A DNA stretch of 12,111 bases from Ilumatobacteraceae bacterium. GTDB taxonomy: Bacteria > Actinomycetota > Acidimicrobiia > Acidimicrobiales > Ilumatobacteraceae. Shown here piece by piece: positions 1 to 7,036 of the stretch (positions within the stretch are counted from its first letter, which is position 1; each line of letters opens with the position of its first letter). The position numbers and the translations under genes were made by a program. Under the pieces are notes generated by a model. The model was not told the origin of the DNA. It did not search any database and worked only from the letters and a program-made list of their open reading frames with translations. The stretch spans positions 1-12,111 of the forward strand of contig JALRJT010000077.1 of assembly GCA_023254985.1 (NCBI GenBank), written 5' to 3'.

Positions 1-1482
1 GAACTCCTGGCTCGGATAGCGACCGCTCAACAGATCGAGCACGTTGGTCAATACGTCATCGGAGAGATCGGAGAAGTTCGCGCAGCGACGAATGACCGTG
101 GCGAGTGCGCCACGCGTGATCTGCGGATTCATCGCCACGTGGGCGACGATCTGTTGGGCGAGCACGTCCAGCGGATTGCGCAGGAACCGCGTCGACTCGA
201 TCTCCCCCGCCATCATCCGCTTGGAGACGATTGCGGCTTCGAGCAGGTCGTGGCGATGCTTGGGGAACATCTTGCCAATGCTCGGTTGGCCGACTTGGTG
301 GCCCGCACGACCGACGCGCTGCATGCCACGACTCACCGCTCCGGGGGATTCGACTTGGATCACGAGATCGACGGCACCCATGTCGATGCCGAGTTCCAAG
401 CTGCTCGTGGCGACCAGTGCTCGCAGTTCCCCGCGCTTCAGTTGGTCCTCGATGATCACGCGTTGTTCGCGGGCGAGCGATCCATGGTGCGCTTTGACCA
501 GTTCGTGCACACCGCTACCACCAACACCGCGCTCGACGGCGAGCTCATTGATGTTGGCGGCCAGACGTTCGGCCTGACGCCGCGCGTTGCAGAAGATGAT
601 GGTGCTCTTGTGTTCGAGGACGAGGTCCAAGATCTTCGGATACACACTCGGCCAGATGCTCGAGCGACGCTCCGTGAGTGCCGCAGTTGCAGGACCGCTG
701 CGCAACTCCGTCGTCGGTTTGCCGAGATCACCCATGTCTTCGACGGCGACGACGACCTGCACGTCGAGTTCCTTGCGCACGCCGGCATTGACGATCGCGA
801 CCGGACGCGCCATCCCGTCGCGCGAGCCGCCGAGGAAACGTGCGACTTCTTCGAGTGGACGCTGCGTCGCCGACAGACCGATGCGCTGGAACGGCTTGGT
901 GGTGATCTCCTCGAGTCGCTCGAGCGACACCATCAGATGTGCTCCGCGCTTGGTCGGCGCAAGTGCGTGGATCTCGTCGATGATCACTGTGTCGACGTTG
1001 GCGAGCGTCTCGCGCGCAGCAGAAGTGAGCATCAAGAACAGCGACTCCGGTGTAGTGATGAGGATGTCGGGCGGGTTGCGCACGAGTTGCTTGCGCTCCT
1101 TGCTGGAGGTGTCACCGGTGCGGATGCCGACGGTCGGCTCGACGAACATCTCCCCCAGCCGTTCGGCGGCGTGCTGGATGCCCACGATCGGTGCACGCAG
1201 GTTCTTCTCCACGTCGAAGGCGAGTGCTCGCAATGGCGAGATGTACAACACGCGCGTGCGTTGGATGTTCGGCGGCAAGGGATCGCTCACCAAGTGATCG
1301 ATGCACGACAAGAATGCCGTCAACGTCTTGCCACTTCCCGTTGGTGCGCAGATCAACGTGTGTTCGTTGTTGCGGATGTGCGGCCAGCCATCGACCTGCG
1401 GTGTCGTTGGTTGCGGAAACGACGACGCGAACCACTCGCGCACGCTCCTGGAGAATCCCTCCAGAACATGGTGGTCGGCCAT
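1..1482 (-). CDS. lhr: Lhr-family ATP-dependent helicase, N-terminal part (3' end outside window)
   Basis: Superfamily 2 DNA/RNA helicase of the Lhr (large helicase-related) type, a 3'-to-5' ATP-driven translocase linked to DNA repair. Reading from the ATG at 1482, 494 codons stay open to the window edge. All core motifs are visible: Walker A APTGSGKT (46-53), DEIH box (169-172), SAT motif (204-206), a motif IV region around TIIFCNARRQAERL (294-307), VATSSLELGID (357-367) and the arginine-finger motif QRVGRAGH (388-395). The following GQPSIGKMF and HDLLEA segments, and the start of a winged-helix region, are typical of the Lhr core rather than of RecQ or DEAD-box RNA helicases. Lhr proteins run to about 1,500 residues, so about a third is seen. 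The start is 34 bases from the divergent DtxR-type gene. No strong Shine-Dalgarno is seen before the ATG, so the exact start is less certain than the identity. Confidence 0.93.
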   Translation of the reverse strand, partial: MADHHVLEGFSRSVREWFASSFPQPTTPQVDGWPHIRNNEHTLICAPTGSGKTLTAFLSCIDHLVSDPLPPNIQRTRVLYISPLRALAFDVEKNLRAPIVGIQHAAERLGEMFVEPTVGIRTGDTSSKERKQLVRNPPDILITTPESLFLMLTSAARETLANVDTVIIDEIHALAPTKRGAHLMVSLERLEEITTKPFQRIGLSATQRPLEEVARFLGGSRDGMARPVAIVNAGVRKELDVQVVVAVEDMGDLGKPTTELRSGPATAALTERRSSIWPSVYPKILDLVLEHKSTIIFCNARRQAERLAANINELAVERGVGGSGVHELVKAHHGSLAREQRVIIEDQLKRGELRALVATSSLELGIDMGAVDLVIQVESPGAVSRGMQRVGRAGHQVGQPSIGKMFPKHRHDLLEAAIVSKRMMAGEIESTRFLRNPLDVLAQQIVAHVAMNPQITRGALATVIRRCANFSDLSDDVLTNVLDLLSGRYPSQEF

Positions 1483-1503
1483 GGCCGAAGGGTAGTCAAT
1501 AGG

Positions 1504-1509
1504 TATCCT
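1504..1509 (+). promoter_or_regulatory. Possible -10 element of the DtxR-type gene (leaderless start)
   Basis: TATCCT fits the actinobacterial -10 pattern TANNNT and ends 7 bases before the ATG at 1517. Transcription would then begin at or next to the start codon, giving a leaderless mRNA. This suits the 34-base divergent gap and the lack of a Shine-Dalgarno. No convincing -35 box is seen, so this is tentative. Confidence 0.25.
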
Positions 1510-1516
1510 TCAGTGC

Positions 1517-2179
1517 ATGGCCACGCCCGGCGAACATCACCCGGCGTTCGAGGAATATTGCGAGTGCATCTTCGAACTGCGCGAGGACAACGTGGAGATC
1601 ATCCAGGCCCGTTTGGTCGAGCGGCTCGGGGTCTCGCGGCCGTCGGTGTCGGAGATGATCAAGCGCATGGAGTCCGAGGGTCTCGTCACCATCCGCGGCC
1701 AGAAGATCGCCCTCACCCACAAAGGGGACCAGTTGGCCGAGCGCGTGGTGCGTCGCCACCGCATCGCTGAGCGGTTCCTGACGGACGTATTGAAGTTGTC
1801 CTGGTCACAGGCCCACCACGAGGCATGCAAGTGGGAGCACGTGATCAGCGCCGACGTGGAGCGTGCGCTCAACACCCTCCTCGGCAGCCCCACCACCTGC
1901 CCGCACGGCAACCCGATCCCCGGATCACAGCACCGCGACGAGCGTGTTGCCCCACTCGAGACCGTGCACGTCGGTGACTCCTTCACCGTGTCGCGCATCC
2001 CCGAGGAACTCGAGGTCGCGCCGGGAATGTTGGACTTGCTCGAGTCCTCGAAGTTCTATCCAGGTGCGGTCGGCACCGTCGTGTCGCGCGAGATGGACGG
2101 CTCACGAACGGTGCGGGTCGCCGACCGTGACATCACGCTCGATGCGTTCGCCACGTCGCGCATCATGATTCAGGCTTGA
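1517..2179 (+). CDS. DtxR/MntR-family metal-dependent transcriptional repressor
   Basis: Cytoplasmic repressor that binds DNA when loaded with Fe(II) or Mn(II) and controls metal homeostasis genes. The 220 residues show an N-terminal winged helix (about 8-75, recognition part VSRPSVSEMIKRM), a metal-binding dimerisation domain (about 76-143) and a C-terminal FeoA/SH3-like domain (about 147-218). By alignment with DtxR from memory, His81, Glu85 and His100 match ancillary-site ligands His79, Glu83 and His98. Cys104, Glu107 and His108 match primary-site ligands Cys102, Glu105 and His106. The position of DtxR Met10 is Glu13, which resembles Asp8 of manganese-sensing MntR. Iron or manganese as the signal therefore cannot be decided from sequence. 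The stop overlaps the start of the following lipoprotein gene, indicating cotranscription. The Lhr gene diverges 34 bases upstream and could share an autoregulated control region. Confidence 0.92.
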   Translation: MATPGEHHPAFEEYCECIFELREDNVEIIQARLVERLGVSRPSVSEMIKRMESEGLVTIRGQKIALTHKGDQLAERVVRRHRIAERFLTDVLKLSWSQAHHEACKWEHVISADVERALNTLLGSPTTCPHGNPIPGSQHRDERVAPLETVHVGDSFTVSRIPEELEVAPGMLDLLESSKFYPGAVGTVVSREMDGSRTVRVADRDITLDAFATSRIMIQA

Positions 2180-2574
2180 TGCGTCGAGTCCTCGCCATCG
2201 CCTGTTTTTCGCTCGCGCTTGCGAGCTGCGCGACGACCATCGTCGAGACATCCCCGACGACGACGGTGACGCCATCCACGACGACGATCCCGAGCGGTTC
2301 GACGACGGAGTTGGTCGCCGAACTGCAGGACCGACTCGATCAACTCTCGATCGCCACGTTCGCGCAGGACAAGCCGAAGGCGAAGTCAATCCTCTCCGAC
2401 ATCGAAGCGGTGTGGCTCGCCCTCGAACCGAAGGCGACGTCAGAGGGTGAACAGTTCGTGGCTGATCTCACGCGCATCATCGACCTCGCGCGCACGAGCG
2501 TCGTGCGCAATCGACCAGCAGAGGCCGACAAGGCCGCGCGATTCATGCAGCTATTGGTCGACTTAAGCTCCTAG
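2179..2574 (+). CDS. Small lipoprotein of unknown function, coupled to the DtxR-type regulator
   Basis: Predicted membrane-anchored lipoprotein of 131 residues. A basic start (MRR) and a hydrophobic stretch lead to a lipobox LASC with the lipidated Cys at residue 17. A Thr/Ser/Pro-rich spacer (about 20-43) follows, then a domain that looks wholly helical (about 44-131), with regular patterns such as LVAELQDRLDQL and KAARFMQLLVDL. ATG 2179 is chosen over the TTG one codon earlier because it overlaps the regulator's TGA as TGATG, a normal coupling arrangement. Sharing a transcript with a metal-dependent repressor suggests an envelope role in metal handling, but that is guilt by association. No metal-binding motif is evident, as the mature chain has no further Cys and almost no His. 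It ends exactly where the convergent helD gene ends. I do not recognise the family. Confidence 0.8.
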   Translation: MRRVLAIACFSLALASCATTIVETSPTTTVTPSTTTIPSGSTTELVAELQDRLDQLSIATFAQDKPKAKSILSDIEAVWLALEPKATSEGEQFVADLTRIIDLARTSVVRNRPAEADKAARFMQLLVDLSS

Positions 2575-4683
2575 TCAGCGCATCGAGTTCGGCAGATCTG
2601 CCGAGTGCACGACGGTCAGTCGCTGCGTCGAGCGAGTGAGCGCGACATACAACAAGCGCAACCCATGCTGGTTCGACGCCACGATCTCTGCTGGCTCGAC
2701 GACCACCACTCCGTCGAGTTCGAGACCCTTGACCACACTCACCGGCACGACGGTAAGCGACGTGTCGAGTGCGGTCGCGCCAGCGCGACCGTGCGCGAGT
2801 CCTGCGGCGGTGAGCTGCGTCGAGATCGCATCCGCCATCTGGTCAGGGCACACGACGGCGACGTTGCCCGCAACGTTGGCGACCATCTCGGCCGTGGACG
2901 ACACGACGTCGTCGAGAAGTGAACTCGAGCGAACGATCTTTGGTGGATGTTCACCATCGCGCACCGAGGTCGGCGCGCGGAGAGTCGGAGCGGCTTCCTT
3001 CATCACCTTGTCGGCAAGCTCCATGATCTGCGACGGGATGCGATAGCCGACGCTCAGTCCGACCACCTGCGGTTCCCGCTTGTCGGGCAGGTACCGCAAC
3101 ACATCGTTCCAGTCGTTCGGTGCAAAGGCCCCCGTCGCTTGGGCGAGGTCGCCGACGATGGTCATCGAACCGTTCAGCGACCTGCGCGAGACCATGCGCA
3201 ACTGCATTGGCGTGAGATCCTGCACCTCGTCGATGACGATGTGGCCATACGAGCGAACCTCGTCGGCCTCGTTGATGCGTCCGCTCTTGCGCGGTCGGGG
3301 CCCGAGACCTGCGAGTGCTTCGTCCAACAACGCGACATCGCCCTCCGACCACACCACTTCCCCGAGCGACGAGCTACGCGCTCGGTGGAGTGCGTCTCGC
3401 TCATCTGCGGTGAGGAGTCCTTCACTCGCCAAGCGCAACAACGCCGCGGATCCGAACAGGTCGTGCAACAGCTCGGCCGGCGTGAGGATCGGCCACATGC
3501 GGGTGATCGCCGCGCGGAACTCTGGGATGTCGCGGAGTCCGTCACGCAGCGCTTCGAGATCGACGTCGGGATTGCGTCCCGTAGCTGCCATCGCTGCGAC
3601 CACTTCGGTCTCAACGAAGCGGCATGCCGCATTGTGTCGTCGATAACGGCGACGCGCATCCTTCACGATGCGTGCCGACTCCTTCGCCCGCAGTCGCAAG
3701 TTGCTCGCGCCGTAGGGAATGACGAGGTCGTCGCGCAGTGGTCGCTGGCGATCGCGGATCGCATGCTCGATGACGCGCACCATGCGCACGTCACCTTTCA
3801 CGCGACGCGTCTCGTTCGACTCGCGCAAGCCGACGCGATGCCCGGGAACGAGGTCCGCGAGCACCATCTGTTCGACCCCTGCTTCGCCGAGCGACGGCAA
3901 CACGCGTTCGATGTAGCGCAGGAACACGCGGTTCGGTCCAATGACGAGCACGCCCTGGTCCTCGAGCGGAAAGCGATGCGTGTACAACAAGTACGCGGCA
4001 CGGTGGAGTGCAACGACGGTCTTGCCCGTTCCAGGTCCACCTTGCACGACGAGCACGCCCGCGTGCGGTGCGCGAATGATCTCATCTTGTTCGGCCTGGA
4101 TCGTCGCCACGATGTCGCCCAGTTGACCGGTGCGTCCCCGGCTGAGTGCGGTGAGCAGGGTGCTGTATCCGCGGATCCCCTCACGACCGACGACGCTCGT
4201 CAATCCCTCGTCGTGTCCGACTCCGAGGTGACCCTCGCCGAACAATTCGTCCTCGATGCCGAGCAACATGCGTCCTTCGACGGCGAAGTGACGTCGGCGC
4301 ACGAGACCCATCGGCTCGCGTCCAGTCGCGCGATAGAAGGGCTCGGCAACGGGGGCTCGCCAGTCAACGACCACCGGTTCACGATCGAGATCGGCAACCG
4401 CAAGTCGCCCGATGTGGAAGCTCTCGAGCCCCGACTCCCCCTCAGCCGCGCGGTCGATCCGGCCGAACACGAGGGCAGCATCCCCGAGATCCAGCTGGGT
4501 CAGGCGGGCGAGCAGCTGCTCGTCGAAGGCGTTGCGCTCGTAACGGGCCTGGAAGGTGCCGCCCATGCTCGCTTCGTTCAGGTCACGGATGCGCCAGGCG
4601 TCGGTCTTGCTGCGTTCGAGGCACTCGTACGCTCGGTCGATGTGGGCCTGCTCGGCCTCGTGGTCGGGGTGCAGATGGCTCAT
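2575..4683 (-). CDS. helD: HelD-like (actinobacterial class II) RNA polymerase-recycling ATPase
   Basis: UvrD-like superfamily 1 ATPase related to HelD, which binds stalled RNA polymerase and pries it off nucleic acid; actinobacterial relatives (HelD, HelR) are tied to rifampicin tolerance. In 702-residue numbering (ATG 4683) there is an N-terminal helical arm, a segment VDWRAPVAEPFYRAT (about 106-120) typical of HelD, Walker A GGPGTGKT (215-222), a long insertion (about 275-450) matching the clamp-opening region, Walker B IDEVQDL (484-490), GYRIP (546-550), VKGLELDGVVV (651-661) and YVALTRSTQR (679-688). ATG 4683 is chosen because it gives an N-terminus like mycobacterial HelD; ATG 4695 is nearly as good. 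A GTG at 4767 adds 28 residues beginning MCPECG with no counterpart known to me. The stretch before Walker B is unusually short, so the loop entering the polymerase primary channel seems absent. The stop abuts the convergent lipoprotein stop. Confidence 0.9.
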   Translation of the reverse strand: MSHLHPDHEAEQAHIDRAYECLERSKTDAWRIRDLNEASMGGTFQARYERNAFDEQLLARLTQLDLGDAALVFGRIDRAAEGESGLESFHIGRLAVADLDREPVVVDWRAPVAEPFYRATGREPMGLVRRRHFAVEGRMLLGIEDELFGEGHLGVGHDEGLTSVVGREGIRGYSTLLTALSRGRTGQLGDIVATIQAEQDEIIRAPHAGVLVVQGGPGTGKTVVALHRAAYLLYTHRFPLEDQGVLVIGPNRVFLRYIERVLPSLGEAGVEQMVLADLVPGHRVGLRESNETRRVKGDVRMVRVIEHAIRDRQRPLRDDLVIPYGASNLRLRAKESARIVKDARRRYRRHNAACRFVETEVVAAMAATGRNPDVDLEALRDGLRDIPEFRAAITRMWPILTPAELLHDLFGSAALLRLASEGLLTADERDALHRARSSSLGEVVWSEGDVALLDEALAGLGPRPRKSGRINEADEVRSYGHIVIDEVQDLTPMQLRMVSRRSLNGSMTIVGDLAQATGAFAPNDWNDVLRYLPDKREPQVVGLSVGYRIPSQIMELADKVMKEAAPTLRAPTSVRDGEHPPKIVRSSSLLDDVVSSTAEMVANVAGNVAVVCPDQMADAISTQLTAAGLAHGRAGATALDTSLTVVPVSVVKGLELDGVVVVEPAEIVASNQHGLRLLYVALTRSTQRLTVVHSADLPNSMR

Positions 4684-4796
4684 TTTGGGGTTCATCAACT
4701 CTACCGTCGGCAAATTCCACCTCGACCAGACACGTCCTGAATGCGTCGTGCCACACTCGGGACACACATCCCAGTCGTCACATCACTGCTATCGGC

Positions 4797-4801
4797 GGAG
4801 G
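4797..4801 (+). promoter_or_regulatory. Ribosome binding site that fixes the TTG start at 4807
   Basis: GGAGG stands 5 bases before TTG 4807, an ideal distance. The ATG at 4741 has no such site, and using it would put 22 extra residues before the signal peptide. This site therefore decides the start of the lipoprotein gene. Confidence 0.7.
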
Positions 4802-4806
4802 CAGAG

Positions 4807-5439
4807 TTGTCCCGAACCACACCATTTGTTTGTGCACTCCTCATCGGTCTCGTGGGCTGTGCCCGCGATGCCGCGGTCACCGACTGGCTCGCAGAAAGCG
4901 ACATCCAACCACCGCGCGCGGTGACCGCAACATCGGATCGTCTCCCCGCGGCGTTCGATGACACGACTGTTGTCGAAACATCTCCTCGCACCTCACTCGT
5001 TCGAGACTTTACGGCCGCGATTGCCGAGCGCACCCGGTGCGGACGGCGACCCGATAAATGTGCGGTCTCCACGATCACCGCAGAGGACAGTGAGTACCGC
5101 AGCTTTCTCACGAAATTGATGGCCGAACGCGACGCTGCTGGCTTTCGCACCCTTCCCGGGCGAGGCAAATTTCGGTATCGCATCGAATCCATCGAGATGA
5201 CGGACATCGACCATGCCGTCGTGCACACATGTTCCTTGGACTCGGTGGTGTTGTTCGACCTTGGTCACTCGAACGGCGCCGCCGAGTTCACGTCGAACCC
5301 GATCATCGTCGACGATGCGGTGATCTCGGCGCGCACGCGCTGGGAAGTCACCCTCGAGTCGGGACGATGGAAGTGGGTGTCGGCGAGAGGAACGGAGATG
5401 AACATGGAGGAGGACTTGTGCGGATTCGACGCAGACTGA
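4807..5439 (+). CDS. Exported lipoprotein of unknown function, possibly NTF2-like
   Basis: Predicted surface lipoprotein of 210 residues when read from TTG 4807. The start MSRTTP leads into a hydrophobic core and a lipobox LVGC with the lipidated Cys at residue 18. The mature part begins with a spacer of low complexity (about 19-65). A compact domain follows with four more cysteines: two in RCGRRPDKC, one in HTCS and one in the C-terminal DLCG. They could form two disulphides outside the cell. The pattern of a helical start followed by beta strands ending in WEVTLESGRWKWV is reminiscent of NTF2-like lipoprotein domains of actinobacteria; this is an impression of fold, not a family match. The ATG at 4741 is rejected because it would bury the signal peptide. 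The gene overlaps the next secreted-protein gene by 22 bases, so the two are probably made together. Confidence 0.75.
   Translation: MSRTTPFVCALLIGLVGCARDAAVTDWLAESDIQPPRAVTATSDRLPAAFDDTTVVETSPRTSLVRDFTAAIAERTRCGRRPDKCAVSTITAEDSEYRSFLTKLMAERDAAGFRTLPGRGKFRYRIESIEMTDIDHAVVHTCSLDSVVLFDLGHSNGAAEFTSNPIIVDDAVISARTRWEVTLESGRWKWVSARGTEMNMEEDLCGFDAD
5406..5414 (+). promoter_or_regulatory. Ribosome binding site inside the upstream gene, fixing GTG 5418
   Basis: GGAGGAGGA lies within the 3' end of the lipoprotein gene, 3 bases before GTG 5418. It supports internal re-initiation and translational coupling of the two exported proteins. It also argues against the long upstream extension of this frame, which would start at ATG 5229 and carry no signal peptide. 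Confidence 0.75.
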
Positions 5440-6266
5440 TTTCGATCGTTGTCGTAATGGGAGTGTTCGTTCCATCGGACGCACTTGCATCTGACTCACA
5501 GAACTCCTCCTCGATCGACGTGTCCGCAGGTGTCGATGGCTCGCGCGTGATGGCCGGTGTTCGTTGGGGCTCACCTCCGGGTTCGGGCGGTTCGAATGAC
5601 GACTGCGAATGGTCAGTCGCGCTCCCCCGTGACACACACAGCGATGCAGATGACGTCACCAAGATCGTCGGGTCGACCACATATCGGTTGTACGACTACA
5701 CCTGTTTCGATCGCGAGCCGGCAACGACGTATCACTGGATTCCCGAGGTCTCGACCTCCACACTCGCCCAGCAAGCCTCGTCGGTCGTATACGAAAACAT
5801 CCCCGCACCGTGGGGCAACTTCGCTCCACCCGCGCACCGCGGCGTCGTCAAGTTGGGCACGTGGATCTGGGTGAATCCACTGTTGTGGATTCCAATTCGC
5901 GCAACCGCGTGGGTGCCGACACCGGCCGGCCCGATCGCCGTGACGACGACGGCGACCCCGAAGGAGTTGATCTTCGACCCGGGTGACGGCGCGCTCGGCA
6001 CCGGCGTAGTGACGTGTCGTGGTCCGGGGATCCCGTGGGTCGAGGCGTTCGGCGACTCACTCCCCTCACCGTGCATGTATACGTATCAGCACGCTTCTTC
6101 GAGGGCCGAGAACGGAATGTTTCGTGCGACCGTGTCGATTGAGTGGGAGGTGACGTGGGTGTCGAGTCTCGGTGCGCGCGGTTCGCTCGGCACGGTCACC
6201 TTGGACGCACACCACAACATGGTCGTGCGCGAGATCCAGGGACTGGTGAAGAACGCGACGCGCTGA
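5418..6266 (+). CDS. Secreted protein of unknown function with four cysteines
   Basis: From GTG 5418 the product has 282 residues and a clear Sec signal peptide: basic RIRRR (2-6), a hydrophobic core (7-18) and a likely signal peptidase I cut after ALA (22-24). The mature protein has four cysteines, Cys63, Cys96, Cys200 and Cys219, enough for two disulphides. It is rich in Trp, Pro, Thr and beta-prone segments. A central part around WIWVNPLLWIPIRATAWV (149-166) is hydrophobic and Trp-rich but too broken by Pro and Arg to be a confident membrane helix. It continues into TPAGPIAVTT and then a Gly/Asp turn FDPGDG (186-191). The last 60 residues look like beta strands (MFRATVSIEWEVTWV). I do not recognise the family. 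The overlap with the upstream lipoprotein gene suggests the two proteins act together at the cell surface. It converges on the heliorhodopsin gene with a 5-base gap. Confidence 0.75.
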   Translation: MRIRRRLISIVVVMGVFVPSDALASDSQNSSSIDVSAGVDGSRVMAGVRWGSPPGSGGSNDDCEWSVALPRDTHSDADDVTKIVGSTTYRLYDYTCFDREPATTYHWIPEVSTSTLAQQASSVVYENIPAPWGNFAPPAHRGVVKLGTWIWVNPLLWIPIRATAWVPTPAGPIAVTTTATPKELIFDPGDGALGTGVVTCRGPGIPWVEAFGDSLPSPCMYTYQHASSRAENGMFRATVSIEWEVTWVSSLGARGSLGTVTLDAHHNMVVREIQGLVKNATR

Positions 6267-6271
6267 GTCGT

Positions 6272-7027
6272 CTAGTTGGCGAGTGACCCGCCGTAGATCT
6301 GCCAGGCGAGGAACGACTTCGCCGCCAGGCTGAGCACGAGGTACACCTTCTCTCCGTAGAGATAGTCGGCCCACTTGCCCACCTTGCGGTACTGCAACCA
6401 CTGGTTGAGACCGAAACTGAAGAAGAAGATCTGCTCGGCGACCACGATTCCGAACACGAAACCCGGCACCGTCTCTGCCCCGACCACATTCACCCAGATG
6501 GCGACCCATGGAAGCGCTCCTGCGAGCGTGCCAAACCAGAACGGCTTCATCGTCGTGGAGGTGCGCTCGGGTGGATTCATCGTCTCTTGCAGCCAGCCGA
6601 AGAGGATCATGCCGACGTTCGCACCGACGAGACAGAGCAACGCAGCGATATCGGTGATGCCCGAGTAGGTCGAGATCAGGATCAACATGAGCGTCGCGCT
6701 GATCGAATACTCGACCCAGCGGAAGCGATTGATGCCACGCGCGAGGTCGCGCTCATAGGTGCTGCGCATCACCGTTGCGGTGATGAGGTGATCGAGGGCG
6801 GCGAGCGCGAGGAAGATCGCGACTGCTGGTCCGATCGGCAGATCGAAGAGCGTGCCCGGTGCATCGATGCGGGTTCCCGGAGGCCCTTCGGGGAACGTCG
6901 AAGTGATGGTGATCGCAAAGCCACCCGCCATCACCGCGATCGCGACGGCCTGAGCCAGATGCAACACGGTGAGACCGATGTTCCACTTGCGCAAGTTGGA
7001 GAGTCGTTCAGTCGAAAGAGTCGTCAT
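6272..7027 (-). CDS. heR: Heliorhodopsin (retinal-binding seven-helix photoreceptor)
   Basis: Seven-helix retinal protein of the heliorhodopsin family, which is distinct from type 1 and type 2 rhodopsins, sits in the membrane with its N-terminus inside, and has a slow photocycle without ion pumping in characterised members. The 251 residues give helices near 14-40, 64-90, 101-120, 122-146, 161-183, 188-213 and 226-247. Compared from memory with the founding member 48C12, Lys237 in LSLAAKSFLAWQI is the retinal Schiff-base lysine (Lys241 there). Glu106 in RFRWVEYS is the counterion, and His23, His80 and Ser233 of the surrounding network are kept. Hallmark segments include GPPGT in the long first extracellular loop, GWLQE, PFWFG, PGFVFGI and the GKWADYL/GEKVYLVL region. 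It follows the YbaK-type gene by 9 bases, with AAGG 7 bases before its ATG. It is complete and intact, and no retinal synthesis gene is in view. Confidence 0.96.
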   Translation of the reverse strand: MTTLSTERLSNLRKWNIGLTVLHLAQAVAIAVMAGGFAITITSTFPEGPPGTRIDAPGTLFDLPIGPAVAIFLALAALDHLITATVMRSTYERDLARGINRFRWVEYSISATLMLILISTYSGITDIAALLCLVGANVGMILFGWLQETMNPPERTSTTMKPFWFGTLAGALPWVAIWVNVVGAETVPGFVFGIVVAEQIFFFSFGLNQWLQYRKVGKWADYLYGEKVYLVLSLAAKSFLAWQIYGGSLAN

Positions 7028-7036
7028 TTCTCGACC

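Noticed and set aside
139..1770. Long open frame on the + strand antisense to the Lhr helicase
   Set aside because: It has no recognisable domain, is rich in Arg and His as expected from a mirrored G+C-rich gene, and runs into the DtxR-type gene. The reverse strand carries every helicase motif.
2262..2312. Repeated GACGACG triplets as a microsatellite or repeat element
   Set aside because: They simply encode the Thr/Ser/Pro spacer and following residues of the lipoprotein in a G+C-rich genome.
2575..4683. UvrD/PcrA-type DNA repair helicase
   Set aside because: The VDWRAPVAEPFY segment, the large insertion after motif I and the weak helicase motifs fit HelD rather than a processive repair helicase.
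2947..4740. 597-codon open frame on the + strand across helD
   Set aside because: It is a mirror of a well-supported HelD gene, with no domains and no ribosome site.
4684..4767. N-terminal extension of HelD starting at GTG 4767, with a CPECG zinc-ribbon-like start
   Set aside because: There is only one CxxC pair, no equivalent in HelD proteins I know, and ATG starts at 4695 and 4683 fit the family N-terminus.
4741..4806. ATG 4741 as start of the lipoprotein gene
   Set aside because: It would place 22 extra residues before the signal peptide and has no ribosome site, whereas TTG 4807 has GGAGG at the right distance and gives a normal lipoprotein signal.
6272..7027. Proteorhodopsin-type ion pump
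   Set aside because: The pump motif on helix C is absent, and all diagnostic segments (WVEYS, GWLQE, PFWFG, AKSFLAWQI) are those of heliorhodopsins.
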